Below, one piece after another: positions 7,023-14,506 of a stretch of 26,559 bases of DNA (positions are counted from its first letter, which is position 1; the number at the start of each line of letters is the position of its first letter). The DNA is from Gracilimonas sp040904925 (GTDB lineage Bacteria > Bacteroidota > Rhodothermia > Balneolales > Balneolaceae), in assembly GCA_040904925.1 (NCBI GenBank), contig JBBDSP010000018.1, positions 1 through 26,559 of the forward strand, in the 5' to 3' direction. The translations under genes and the position numbers were made by a program. A model generated the notes under the pieces. That model saw only the letters and a list, made by a program, of their open reading frames with translations. It was not told the DNA's origin and did no database searches.

Positions 7023-7062
7023 TGTAATAAACAAGCCAAGGTCTTTAGACCTGCGTTGCCGG
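7023..7062 (+). repeat. module B copy 3
   Basis: AATAAACAAGCCAAGGTC, with hairpin GGTCT-TT-AGACC. The two stem changes relative to B1 (C to T and G to A) are compensatory and keep pairing, which suggests the hairpin itself is preserved. Confidence 0.7.
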
Positions 7063-7071
7063 TGAAGATTT

Positions 7072-7111
7072 CAAATGCGATGGACCGATGTTCGATGGAT
7101 CGATTTGTGAT
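7072..7111 (+). repeat. module A copy 7
   Basis: This A module has one extra C (GGACCGATG) relative to A2-A4. It sits between B3 and C3 and completes the B-A-C chain. Confidence 0.75.
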
Positions 7112-7135
7112 TTGTCAGGGAGTTGGGGGTTATAG

Positions 7136-7291
7136 CAACACGGTCTTCCGGTACACCAGCGAGGCGGTTTTAACTCCTCGCGATCAGGGCTGGGGGATTT
7201 GAATTAAAGAATGAGGTCAAGTATAAATGCCATAAACCTATTAACGATAAACGACTAACGAAATACGAAAATCTCTGGCATCGACATATTC
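7136..7291 (+). repeat. module C copy 3
   Basis: Near-identical to 3957-4112 with no gaps by eye. It ends CTGGCATCGACATATTC, carrying a TCGACA half-site at 7281-7286, the same half-site found beside fic. Confidence 0.8.
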
Positions 7292-7297
7292 TCTATG

Positions 7298-7323
7298 CGC
7301 TCCAACGCTGAGCGTGTGGAGCG
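7298..7323. repeat. hairpin family H, copy 2
   Basis: CGCTCCAACGC, loop TGA, GCGTGTGGAGCG: the same stem as at 5783-5808. It lies immediately downstream of the TRIC channel gene (minus strand) and could serve as an mRNA 3'-end hairpin. Confidence 0.7.
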
Positions 7324-7345
7324 AGGTGTAATGGGAATTGGTGCT

Positions 7346-7954
7346 TTAAACTTTTTTCATTTTTGGCAGCGATAGATTCCATTTTATGGAAACCGTCCGG
7401 ATGGTGATGATCACCGCAGTTGTGATGAGGTAGTTCAGGTTGTCGGGGAGATTTAGTTCTATCCCCAGGTAAAAGATTACGGCTCCCAGCAGGCAGGCTG
7501 TGGCATATATTTCTTTCCGGAAAATGAGAGGTATTTCACGACACAAGACATCGCGGGTAATTCCGCCTACCACGGCTGAGATCATACCCATTATTCCTGC
7601 CATGAATGGATTTAAGCCAAAAGACAGCGCCTTTTCCATCCCAATGATCGTGAATAGCGCGATCCCGATGGTATCAAATATGAAAAGGGTTTTGCTGAAG
7701 TTATTGAGCTTCTTGCCCATGAGGAAGGTGAAGGGTACGGCAGCTAAGATCACCATGGGATAGGTCATGTCGGCCATCCAGGTGATGGGGTGACTGCCAA
7801 GCAAAAGATCACGAACCGTACCGCCGCCAATAGCCGTTACAAAACCAACGACGGTAGCACCGAAAATATCCATATCGGTTCGCCCAGCCAGCCGAATACC
7901 ACTGATGGCGAAGACAAACGTACCGGTCAGGTCAAGAAGATATATTATGTCCAT
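7346..7954 (-). CDS. TRIC-type cation channel (UPF0126 family)
   Basis: The 202-residue membrane protein has about seven hydrophobic segments arranged as two related halves. Each half carries the family signature: GGGTVRDLLLG at about 43-53 and GGITRDVL near 130-138. This is the bacterial TRIC (trimeric intracellular cation channel) fold, formerly UPF0126/YicG. Prokaryotic TRIC proteins form homotrimeric potassium-conducting channels in the inner membrane; physiological role here is unknown. The ATG start gives a complete first helix. It is a single gene between repeats, with a dead toxin-antitoxin pair upstream in the same direction. Confidence 0.9.
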   Translation of the reverse strand: MDIIYLLDLTGTFVFAISGIRLAGRTDMDIFGATVVGFVTAIGGGTVRDLLLGSHPITWMADMTYPMVILAAVPFTFLMGKKLNNFSKTLFIFDTIGIALFTIIGMEKALSFGLNPFMAGIMGMISAVVGGITRDVLCREIPLIFRKEIYATACLLGAVIFYLGIELNLPDNLNYLITTAVIITIRTVSIKWNLSLPKMKKV

Positions 7955-7986
7955 GATGTATATTCACCCAAGGCTCTGTGCAATAT

Positions 7987-8149
7987 TTAATCTTTACGTC
8001 TTAGATGTTTTAAGAGATCTTGCCTGCTATGAACAATGGTAAATACTTTGGATAAGATACCTTGAATACGTTCTGCTTGATTGATCAAAGTAATCTGCAA
8101 TCGCTCTTAAATCTTTTTTTGATTCACCTGACCAATTTATTTCAGCCAT
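7987..8149 (-). pseudogene. ParE/RelE-type toxin with internal deletion
   Basis: From ATG at 8149 the frame reads a typical ParE-type N-terminus (MAEINWSGESKKDLRAIADY, then about 17 more family-like residues) and stops at a TAG at 8027. Directly after, in another frame, come a family-like C-terminus, TIVHSRQDLLKHLRRKD, and a TAA at 7987. A full-length toxin is about 95-100 residues. The middle (roughly 40 residues, including the region with the catalytic Arg) is missing and the join is out of frame, near ATTTACCATT. The toxin cannot be made. Confidence 0.75.
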
Positions 8150-8283
8150 TCCTTAAATTCTTCATTAACCTGCGCATGAGAAGTTATGTTTCCCTCCTCT
8201 ACGTCCTTCAACCCACGCTCAACTTTTTGAAGTACATGTAGCTCATACATGATCTCATCATAGCTTACATTAATGTTTGGCTT
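8137..8283 (-). pseudogene. antitoxin remnant of the ParE-type pair
   Basis: An open frame of 48 codons ends ...SHAQVNEEFKEWLK and overlaps the toxin ATG by 13 bases (ATGGCTGAAATAA), the coupling usual for such pairs. The upstream sequence has no in-frame ATG near the expected start: the frame is closed by TGA at 8284-8286, just before KPNINVSYDE. The first internal ATG (8250) would give only 37 residues. A TTG codon in a neighbouring frame (TTGAAAGCC) suggests a one-base frameshift at the original start. The antitoxin family is not certain. Confidence 0.6.
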
Positions 8284-8349
8284 TCAACAAGTGTACTTAA
8301 ACAACATTTAAAAAGCCAATTACTGAATGGATACTTGGGATTTCCACCT

Positions 8350-8375
8350 GGTTCCACACGCTCTGCGTTGGAACC
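8350..8375. repeat. hairpin family H, copy 3 (opposite orientation)
   Basis: GGTTCCACACGC, loop TCT, GCGTTGGAACC. It is essentially the reverse complement of the copy at 5783 apart from the outermost bases, with the bulged C retained. It lies 12 bases downstream of the mrp stop codon. Confidence 0.8.
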
Positions 8376-8386
8376 TAGCACCCCTG

Positions 8387-9511
8387 TCATGGCCGGAATT
8401 TAATGTCCACCTTCTTGGTCGCTGATTGTTCTTTTAGACGTACCGCCAGCTGTTGCTGCATGTTGCCGGTGACTTCCATCAAGGCTGTTGCGGCCGGAGA
8501 TTCGGTGTCTTCCAATACAATGGGTTTTCCGGAATCGCCGCCTTCCCGGAGAGTTTGTTGTAGCGGGACTTCCCCCAGTACCGGCACGTTCATTTCCTGA
8601 GCCAAAAGGGTAGCTCCGCCTTCACCGAAGATGTAATATTTCTTATCCGGCATATCAGGCGGGGTGAAATAGGCCATGTTCTCGACCACGCCCAAAACAG
8701 GCACATTCACTTTCTTGAACATCGCCACTCCTTTTCGGGCATCATCAAGCGCCACAGTTTGCGGGGTTGAAACAATGACAGCGCCGGTCAAAGGCACCGT
8801 TTGCACGATGGTAAGCTGAATATCACCGGTTCCCGGAGGCAGATCCATGATAAGGTAATCCAGTTCGCCCCATTCCACATCGGTCATGAATTGCTTCACG
8901 GCGCTGGTGGCCATCGGTCCGCGCCACACCATCGCCTGATCCACATCCACTAAAAAGCCCATGGAAACCAGTTTGATCCCATATTTCTCATGCGGAACTA
9001 ATTTCTTCTGCGTGGTGATGTTCGGCCGGTCATGAATATTGAACATCGTCGGGATACTCGGCCCGTAGATATCGGTATCCATTAGTCCGACTTTCAATCC
9101 CTTTTTGGCTAATGCCGCTGCGATATTTACCGCTACAGTAGATTTTCCAACGCCGCCTTTTCCGGATGCTACTGCAATGATATTCTTAACTCCGGGTAAA
9201 ATTTCCTGCTGTTGCTCTTGCTGCTGTCCCGGTTTCGTCGATTCCATCTCCTTTTTCTTGGAGAGATTTACGGCCATCTGAATATCCACAATGGCTTCCT
9301 TGTCGACAAATTTCTGAATGGCTTCTTCGCACTTTTCACGAAGCTGATCTTCCAGGGCCTCATCCTTCTCGGGAAACTCGAGTGTAAACGACACATATTT
9401 ATCCTGAACGATCACATCCTGAACCATATCCAGCGAAATGAGGTCACGCTGTTCGGAGGGATGTAAGATCTGACTGAGTGCTGATTTAACCTGTTCTTTA
9501 TTAATAGACAT
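8387..9511 (-). CDS. apbC: Mrp/ApbC-type P-loop ATPase, iron-sulfur carrier family
   Basis: The 374-residue protein has an N-terminal MIP18/DUF59 domain (about 1-85), a Q-rich linker (95-103) and an Mrp/NBP35 ATPase domain. The deviant Walker A is SGKGGVGKST at 116-125, followed by DTDIYGPS and MDLPPGTGD. Family members bind and hand over Fe-S clusters in the cytosol. The family's CPxC cluster ligands at the dimer interface are missing: after ENMAYF the sequence is TPPDMPDKKYYIFG, and the only cysteine of the protein is in the DUF59 domain. I recall the same substitution in Bacteroidota homologues, so it is probably a lineage trait. It appears to be monocistronic. Confidence 0.93.
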   Translation of the reverse strand: MSINKEQVKSALSQILHPSEQRDLISLDMVQDVIVQDKYVSFTLEFPEKDEALEDQLREKCEEAIQKFVDKEAIVDIQMAVNLSKKKEMESTKPGQQQEQQQEILPGVKNIIAVASGKGGVGKSTVAVNIAAALAKKGLKVGLMDTDIYGPSIPTMFNIHDRPNITTQKKLVPHEKYGIKLVSMGFLVDVDQAMVWRGPMATSAVKQFMTDVEWGELDYLIMDLPPGTGDIQLTIVQTVPLTGAVIVSTPQTVALDDARKGVAMFKKVNVPVLGVVENMAYFTPPDMPDKKYYIFGEGGATLLAQEMNVPVLGEVPLQQTLREGGDSGKPIVLEDTESPAATALMEVTGNMQQQLAVRLKEQSATKKVDIKFRP

Positions 9512-9660
9512 GAATGATTTTTAAACCTGTATTTGATGAACAATCATACTTTCAATTTCGGACGCTAAAGATAAGGATTCTTAGCTTGGAATATGAAAAC
9601 AGATGCACATTGATCTACCGTTCGTTTTGTTGCCATGAAACCTCGTAAACAATAAAAAAT

Positions 9661-9700
9661 GGAACACGGCTAACACGGATTTGGCGAATGTTCGCGGATA
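9661..9700 (+). repeat. CACGGAT-type intergenic repeat (F2)
   Basis: GGAACACGGCTAACACGGAT, then TTGGCGAATGTTCGCGGAT. It resembles F1 (5338-5376): both contain ACACGGAT followed by a GG(A/C)GAATG-like segment and a CGC(G/T)G end. Confidence 0.45.
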
Positions 9701-9758
9701 TATGTGTTATTTAACTGTGATTTTGACTTGAGAATGATCAATCTGTGAATTTACGACT

Positions 9759-9784
9759 GGTTCCACACGCTCTGCGTTGGAACC
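9759..9784. repeat. hairpin family H, copy 4
   Basis: Identical by eye to copy 3 at 8350-8375, including the bulged C and the TCT loop. The flanks differ after ACCTA. Confidence 0.8.
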
Positions 9785-9842
9785 TATTCTAATGCCCCTA
9801 AATTTCGGACATATTTTTTCGTGTAGATTTTCGCGGAGGGTA

Positions 9843-9926
9843 TCGCAGAGTTGCGCTGAAAGTTAGCGGTGCTTTCATATAGAATGATTCGCGAAACTCG
9901 GCGAGCTAATCAGCGTGACTCTGCGA
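9843..9926. repeat. 84-bp imperfect palindrome with CGCAGAG/CTCTGCG arms
   Basis: TCGCAGAGTTGCGCTGA (9843-9859) faces TCAGCGTGACTCTGCGA (9910-9926): 15 of 17 positions pair. Further partial pairing (TTAGCGG against CGAGCTAA) continues inward. The intervening bases include GAATGATTCGCGAAAC. It is a large hairpin or cruciform in the mrp-gcvT gap. Confidence 0.65.
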
Positions 9927-10131
9927 GAGACGAAAACTATTTTTGATATGCGATAGATCGATGGACCGACGAACTGATTTTGATCTAAACACCCCAACAA
10001 ACATTCCCAATAAATACCTATGTTAAGCCGATTTTTGGTGAACAAAACCTTACCTTCCAACCGATAAGCAACAGGGATTTCGGGGACGGGTTGTGAGCCG
10101 GAATTCATAAACACGGATTTTATTTTTACAC

Positions 10132-11232
10132 ATGTCTAAAAAGACTCCTTTCTATTCTATTCACGAACATGCCGGGGCCAAGCTGGTAGATTTTGCAGGA
10201 TTCCAGATGCCGGTACAATATGCAGGGATCAAGTCGGAACATGCTGCCGTACGCGAAGCCGTTGGGATATTTGATGTTTCCCACATGGGCGAGTTTTACA
10301 TCCACGGGCCTGAAGCGCTGGACCTTATCCAGAAAGTAACGGTTAATGACGCCTCCAAACTTACGGAAGGCAAAGCACAATACACCTGCATGTGCTATGA
10401 TGACGGCGGCATTGTAGATGACCTGATCGTGTACAAACTCTTTGATGATGACGGATATATTGCCGTCGTTAATGCTTCGAATATTGAAAAGGACCTGAAC
10501 TGGATCCTCGACAACAATTCATTTGATGCCGAAGTCCGCAATCAATCGGATGATACTTGTCTGCTTGCCGTTCAGGGACCCAAATCTGTAGAGGCCCTTC
10601 AAAAGCTCACTGATCTTGACCTGAGTGACATTGGTTTCTACTCTTTTAAAATGGGCAAACTGGCCGGAATGGATGATGTGGTGTTTTCAGCAACCGGCTA
10701 CACCGGCGAAAAAGGTTTTGAACTATATTTTGACAAGAACCGGGTTGATCCTGAGAAAGTATGGAATGCCATTATGGAAGCCGGAGAAGAATTTGGGATT
10801 GAGCCGTGTGGATTGGGAGCCCGGGACACTCTTCGCCTTGAAATGGGATTTGCACTGTATGGAAATGACATTACCAAAAATACCCACCCGCTGGAAGCCC
10901 GCCTTGGCTGGATTACAAAATTCGATAAGGGTGATTTTAACGGTAAAAAAGCCCTTCAGCAGATAAAAGAAGATGGACTGAAACGACAGCTTGTCGGCTT
11001 TGTGGTAGAAGGAGAGCGTAACATTCCGCGTCAGGGATATGAGATCCAAAATGATGCGGGAGAGGCGATTGGGGAAGTCACCAGCGGAACAATGTCCATT
11101 ACTTTGGGTAAAGGTATTGGGATGGGTTATGTGGCTAAGGAGTATGCAGCTGAAGGAACTGAGATACAGATTGCCATTCGCAAAAAGACCGCGAAGGCTA
11201 CGGTTACACGACCTCCTTTTATTAATAAATAA
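10132..11232 (+). CDS. gcvT: glycine cleavage system T protein (aminomethyltransferase)
   Basis: The 366-residue protein has full family length. Signatures in order are PFYSIHEHAGAKLVDFAGFQMPVQY at the start, ASNIEKD in the folate-binding part (the Asp is the likely catalytic residue), YTGEKGFELYF, and GLGARDTLRLEMGFALYGND near 220-245. The enzyme takes the aminomethyl group from the H-protein lipoate, releases ammonia and forms methylene-tetrahydrofolate. The other glycine cleavage genes (gcvH, gcvP) are not nearby. comB begins 15 bp after the stop, so gcvT probably leads a five-gene run. Confidence 0.96.
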   Translation: MSKKTPFYSIHEHAGAKLVDFAGFQMPVQYAGIKSEHAAVREAVGIFDVSHMGEFYIHGPEALDLIQKVTVNDASKLTEGKAQYTCMCYDDGGIVDDLIVYKLFDDDGYIAVVNASNIEKDLNWILDNNSFDAEVRNQSDDTCLLAVQGPKSVEALQKLTDLDLSDIGFYSFKMGKLAGMDDVVFSATGYTGEKGFELYFDKNRVDPEKVWNAIMEAGEEFGIEPCGLGARDTLRLEMGFALYGNDITKNTHPLEARLGWITKFDKGDFNGKKALQQIKEDGLKRQLVGFVVEGERNIPRQGYEIQNDAGEAIGEVTSGTMSITLGKGIGMGYVAKEYAAEGTEIQIAIRKKTAKATVTRPPFINK

Positions 11233-11247
11233 ATTTTCAGAGAGACC

Positions 11248-11985
11248 ATGCCAGAAATTAATTATATCGACGTTTTTTTTTCCGTACAGGCTTTTCAGGA
11301 AGAAGAGCTCCGCGGGAAATCTGCGGTTATCATTGATGTGCTCCGCGCTTCGTCATCCATCACAACGGCTATAAGTCATGGCGCCAAAAAGATTATTCCC
11401 GTAGCGGATATGAGTGACGCGATGAAGATCGCTACCACTATGGATCAAAAAGATTACCTGCTGTGTGGCGAAAAAAACGGAACCAAGATCGAAGGCTACC
11501 ACCTTGGGAATTCCCCGGCTGAATATGAGCCGGATGTTGTTGAGGGCAAAACGCTGATCTTCAACACTACCAATGGAACCAAAGCGATCAAGAAGGCATC
11601 GCTTGCCAATGAAGTGTATGTGGGTTCTTTTCTGAATCAGCAGAGTATTTTGAACGCACTTAAAGAGCATGACGATGAGATCGTGCTGATCTGTTCAGGA
11701 TGGCAGGGAAGACTGGCTATCGAAGACACTTTATTTGCCGGATCGCTGCTGCATGCCATCTCCGGTGGGAATCTCCCGGATTCTGCCAAAGACGGTGCAA
11801 AAGTAGCATTTGGTCTTTTCGAAAAATATGGTGATGATTTAGAAGGAGCCATCAGTAAAAGCGATCATGCAAAAAGATTGGCTGAGCTGGTGCCAAATGA
11901 CGATATTGCCTTTTGTTGTAAAGTAAATGAATTTGACGTACTTCCCGGAATGCGGGATGGAATTCTCACAAATCTGAATGGCTAA
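11248..11985 (+). CDS. comB: ComB-type 2-phosphosulfolactate phosphatase
   Basis: The 245-residue protein carries the family segments VIDVLRASSSITTA, CGEKNGTKIEG, FNTTNGTKAI and CSGWQGRLAIEDTLFAG. The known reaction is Mg-dependent removal of phosphate from (R)-2-phospho-3-sulfolactate, a step of coenzyme M biosynthesis in methanogens. Bacterial homologues are common where coenzyme M is not made, so the true substrate may be sulfolactate-related or something else. The leader has AGAGAG 7 bases before ATG. Its last 8 bases (ATGGCTAA) overlap the ftsK start, a sign of translational coupling. Confidence 0.9.
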   Translation: MPEINYIDVFFSVQAFQEEELRGKSAVIIDVLRASSSITTAISHGAKKIIPVADMSDAMKIATTMDQKDYLLCGEKNGTKIEGYHLGNSPAEYEPDVVEGKTLIFNTTNGTKAIKKASLANEVYVGSFLNQQSILNALKEHDDEIVLICSGWQGRLAIEDTLFAGSLLHAISGGNLPDSAKDGAKVAFGLFEKYGDDLEGAISKSDHAKRLAELVPNDDIAFCCKVNEFDVLPGMRDGILTNLNG

Positions 11986-14506
11986 GAATAAACTAAATAC
12001 ATCTACAAACACTCCCGGATTAGACGCTAACCGGAAGAAAGAGATCATCGGTATTATCGTAATGTCTATCGCGGTGTTATTGGGATTAAGCATTTTTTCC
12101 TATAACCCGAGTGACTATCAATATGCCAGCAGCATTTCTTTTATAGACCTGTTTAACCCGGATGCCAATTCCCGCCTGGTTAAAAACTGGCTGGGTCCGG
12201 TAGGCGCATATCTCTCTCATTATCTGGTTCACAGTTTATTTGGGTATACCAGCATGATCCTCGCGATCATTATTGGTTATCATGGCTGGAATACTTTTCG
12301 GCGGCGTGGTTTCAAAGAACTCGGATGGCTTACATTATTGAGTATTTGGGGGATGATCCTCTTATCCACTTTTATAGGATGGCTGACTACCCATGCTAAT
12401 TTCCCCGATGATTCTATCTGGGGCGGTTCGGCCGGCATTGCCATTGCTCAGGTGCTTTATAACATCACCAATATTGGGTCTATTATCATTTTATCCGTTT
12501 TAATATTGGTAACCTTATTGATGTTTGTGGATCGCGATCTTCAAAAAACTATCGATAATGTAAAATTGTGGATAGAAAGCATTCAGGAAAAGCTGGAGGA
12601 ACGGCGAGCGGCCCGACAACTTCGCAAGGAAGAAAAAGCCAAGGAACGTGAAGAACGACTTGCTGAAAAACGGGCAGCCAAAGAGAAGAAAAAAGAAGAG
12701 GAGAAAGAAGCAGCAGAAGAAAAAGAGCTTGAGAAAAAAGAGATTGCCGAACCTGAAGATGATAACGAGCCCGTAAAACCGGCGCCTTCCATTGATGAGT
12801 TAGTAGAAAAGTCTGAGGAAGAAGACGAGAAGAAAAGGAAAGCTGAACAAGCTCAGGTCAAAACCCTGGATACCCGTCAGCGTGCCTCTCTTGAAAAGGA
12901 AGAGGAGATCGATGAAGACGATGATGATATTGAGGTTTCCGTTTATGTTGGCAAAGGGGATGAGCAAGCCGACGACAAAGACCTCGACAAGCTTAATAAG
13001 GAAAAGGCCAAGGAAGTCCCGGTAATCAAGTACAAATTCCCTAAAGTAGACCTTCTTGATTCTCCGCCTGATGAAGGCAACGAGGTAGACCTGGAGGAAA
13101 TCAAGGAAAACAAGCGCATCATCCTCGATAAACTTAAGCGGCATAAGATCGAGATCATTGGGATCAATGCGATCGTAGGGCCTACGGTTACTTTATATGA
13201 ACTTGAGCCTGCTCCGGATGTAAAGATCTCGAAAATCGAGAGCTATTCCAATGACCTGAAAATGGCAACGGCCTCCAAAGGATTACGCATGATCTCACCT
13301 ATTCCGGGGAAATCCGCCGTTGGAATTGAGGTTCCGAATACCACCCGGGAAACGGTATATATTAAGCAGGTACTGAATACCAAGAAATTTGTAGAAACCG
13401 ATTTTACGCTTCCGATCGCATTTGGTAAAACGATCGAAAACGAAGTGTTCATGATCGACCTTACCAAGATGCCTCACTTGCTTATTGCCGGGGCTACGGG
13501 TTCGGGTAAGTCGGTCGGTATCAATACCATTATCACGTGCCTTCTTTATAAGTGCCATCCTGATAATCTGAAATTTGTCATGATCGATCCTAAGAAGATC
13601 GAGCTTTCGCTGTACCGTAATATTCAGAATCACTTTTTGGCTATGCTTCCGGATTCGGATGAACCTATTATCACCGACACTTCCAAAGCACAGGATACCC
13701 TGGAAAGTTTGTGTAAGGAAATGGATGAACGATACGACCTGCTGAAGATGGCTATGGTTCGCGATATCAAATCATACAACGAAAAATATAAAACGGGTGA
13801 ACTGGATGATGAACTTGGTCACCGCCACCTGCCGTACATCGTGGTTATTATTGATGAACTTGCAGACCTGATGATGACCGCCGGAAAACAGATCGAAGAA
13901 CCCATCGCGCGACTTGCCCAGCTTGCCCGGGCTATCGGAATTCATCTTGTGGTTGCAACACAGCGACCTTCCGTGAATGTTATCACCGGTACCATCAAAG
14001 CTAACTTCCCTGCACGTATTGCTTATCAGGTGGCTTCAAAAGTTGATTCCAGAACGATTCTGGATCAGGGCGGGGCAGATCAGCTGATCGGAATGGGCGA
14101 CATGCTTTTCAATAACGGAACCGGGATGATCCGAATTCAAAACGCCTTCGTTTCCACAGAAGAAGTCGAAAAAATTAATTCCTTCATTGGTCAGCAAGCC
14201 GGCTATAAGGAACCTTTCCATCTGCCGATCATAAAAGATGATACTTCAGAGATCCCTGATCCGTTAGAAGATATAGACGAATACTTTGAAGCGGCTGCCA
14301 AGTTGGTAATTCTTCATCAGCAGGGTTCGGTTTCATTGTTGCAGCGTAAACTCAAGATCGGCTATAACCGCGCCGGCAGAATCATAGATCAATTATTTAA
14401 TGCAGGCATTGTTGGACCATATCAAGGCAGTACAGCGAGAGACGTTCTCATTCAGGATGAAGACGAACTTCAGGAACTATTGGACAATCTGGATGAGTAT
14501 GATTAA
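11978..14506 (+). CDS. ftsK: DNA translocase FtsK/SpoIIIE
   Basis: The 842-residue protein has the full FtsK plan. Four transmembrane helices lie in about residues 25-185. A long charged, coiled-coil-like linker rich in K, E and R follows (about 190-350). The hexameric motor has Walker A GATGSGKS at 505-512 and Walker B VVIIDELADLMM with D626 and E627. The C-terminal winged gamma domain (QGSVSLLQRKLKIGYNRAGRI) reads orienting DNA motifs. It pumps chromosome ends through the closing septum and helps dimer resolution. It overlaps comB by 8 bp and lolA by 14 bp, so the three are probably co-translated. Confidence 0.97.
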   Translation: MAKNKLNTSTNTPGLDANRKKEIIGIIVMSIAVLLGLSIFSYNPSDYQYASSISFIDLFNPDANSRLVKNWLGPVGAYLSHYLVHSLFGYTSMILAIIIGYHGWNTFRRRGFKELGWLTLLSIWGMILLSTFIGWLTTHANFPDDSIWGGSAGIAIAQVLYNITNIGSIIILSVLILVTLLMFVDRDLQKTIDNVKLWIESIQEKLEERRAARQLRKEEKAKEREERLAEKRAAKEKKKEEEKEAAEEKELEKKEIAEPEDDNEPVKPAPSIDELVEKSEEEDEKKRKAEQAQVKTLDTRQRASLEKEEEIDEDDDDIEVSVYVGKGDEQADDKDLDKLNKEKAKEVPVIKYKFPKVDLLDSPPDEGNEVDLEEIKENKRIILDKLKRHKIEIIGINAIVGPTVTLYELEPAPDVKISKIESYSNDLKMATASKGLRMISPIPGKSAVGIEVPNTTRETVYIKQVLNTKKFVETDFTLPIAFGKTIENEVFMIDLTKMPHLLIAGATGSGKSVGINTIITCLLYKCHPDNLKFVMIDPKKIELSLYRNIQNHFLAMLPDSDEPIITDTSKAQDTLESLCKEMDERYDLLKMAMVRDIKSYNEKYKTGELDDELGHRHLPYIVVIIDELADLMMTAGKQIEEPIARLAQLARAIGIHLVVATQRPSVNVITGTIKANFPARIAYQVASKVDSRTILDQGGADQLIGMGDMLFNNGTGMIRIQNAFVSTEEVEKINSFIGQQAGYKEPFHLPIIKDDTSEIPDPLEDIDEYFEAAAKLVILHQQGSVSLLQRKLKIGYNRAGRIIDQLFNAGIVGPYQGSTARDVLIQDEDELQELLDNLDEYD

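Larger units (their letters stand above)
6723..7345. other. gap between the HAD and TRIC genes: A6, 'ATCCCGAG' piece, B3-A7-C3, H2
   Basis: No gene is seen. The gap holds a weak D-like piece near 6784-6818, a degenerate A module (6825-6888), and a segment at 6911-6973 with TTGTCATCCCGAG and CGAGGGATCTC. It then holds the longest uninterrupted chain in the window, B3-A7-C3 (7023-7291), followed by hairpin H2. The open frame at 7005-7202 is a reading through B3-A7-C3. Confidence 0.6.
7955..8386. other. gap between TRIC and mrp: toxin-antitoxin remnant and hairpin H3
   Basis: The gap holds the remains of a ParE-type toxin and its antitoxin (7987-8283, minus strand). Hairpin H3 (8350-8375) lies just downstream of the mrp stop codon. 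I see nothing else. Confidence 0.7.
9512..10131. other. gap between mrp and gcvT: F2, H4, a long palindrome and a weak A module
   Basis: This divergent gap must hold promoters for both mrp and gcvT, but I cannot place them. It contains a CACGGAT-type repeat (9661-9700), hairpin H4 (9759-9784), a long imperfect palindrome (9843-9926) and a weak A-like piece (9946-9980). I see no glycine-riboswitch-like structure ahead of gcvT by eye. A 79-residue minus-strand frame (9875-10114) runs through repeat DNA and is not called. Confidence 0.6.

Noticed and set aside
2413..7323. Possible CRISPR array in the repeated region
   Set aside because: The repeats are of different types, irregularly spaced, and in modular order; there are no regular spacers and no cas genes.
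7500..7990. Plus-strand frames opposite the TRIC channel gene
   Set aside because: They are shadows of a membrane protein gene with both family signatures intact.
9875..10114. 79-residue minus-strand open frame before gcvT
   Set aside because: It runs through the CGCAGAG palindrome and a weak A-like module and has no recognisable domain.
9960..10131. Glycine riboswitch upstream of gcvT
   Set aside because: I see no tandem aptamer-like stems or conserved riboswitch core in this stretch; the reading is by eye only.
14400..14492. Upstream extension of the LolA-like gene inside ftsK
   Set aside because: The extra residues precede the signal peptide and overlap over 100 bases of ftsK. The start at 14493 gives the usual short overlap.
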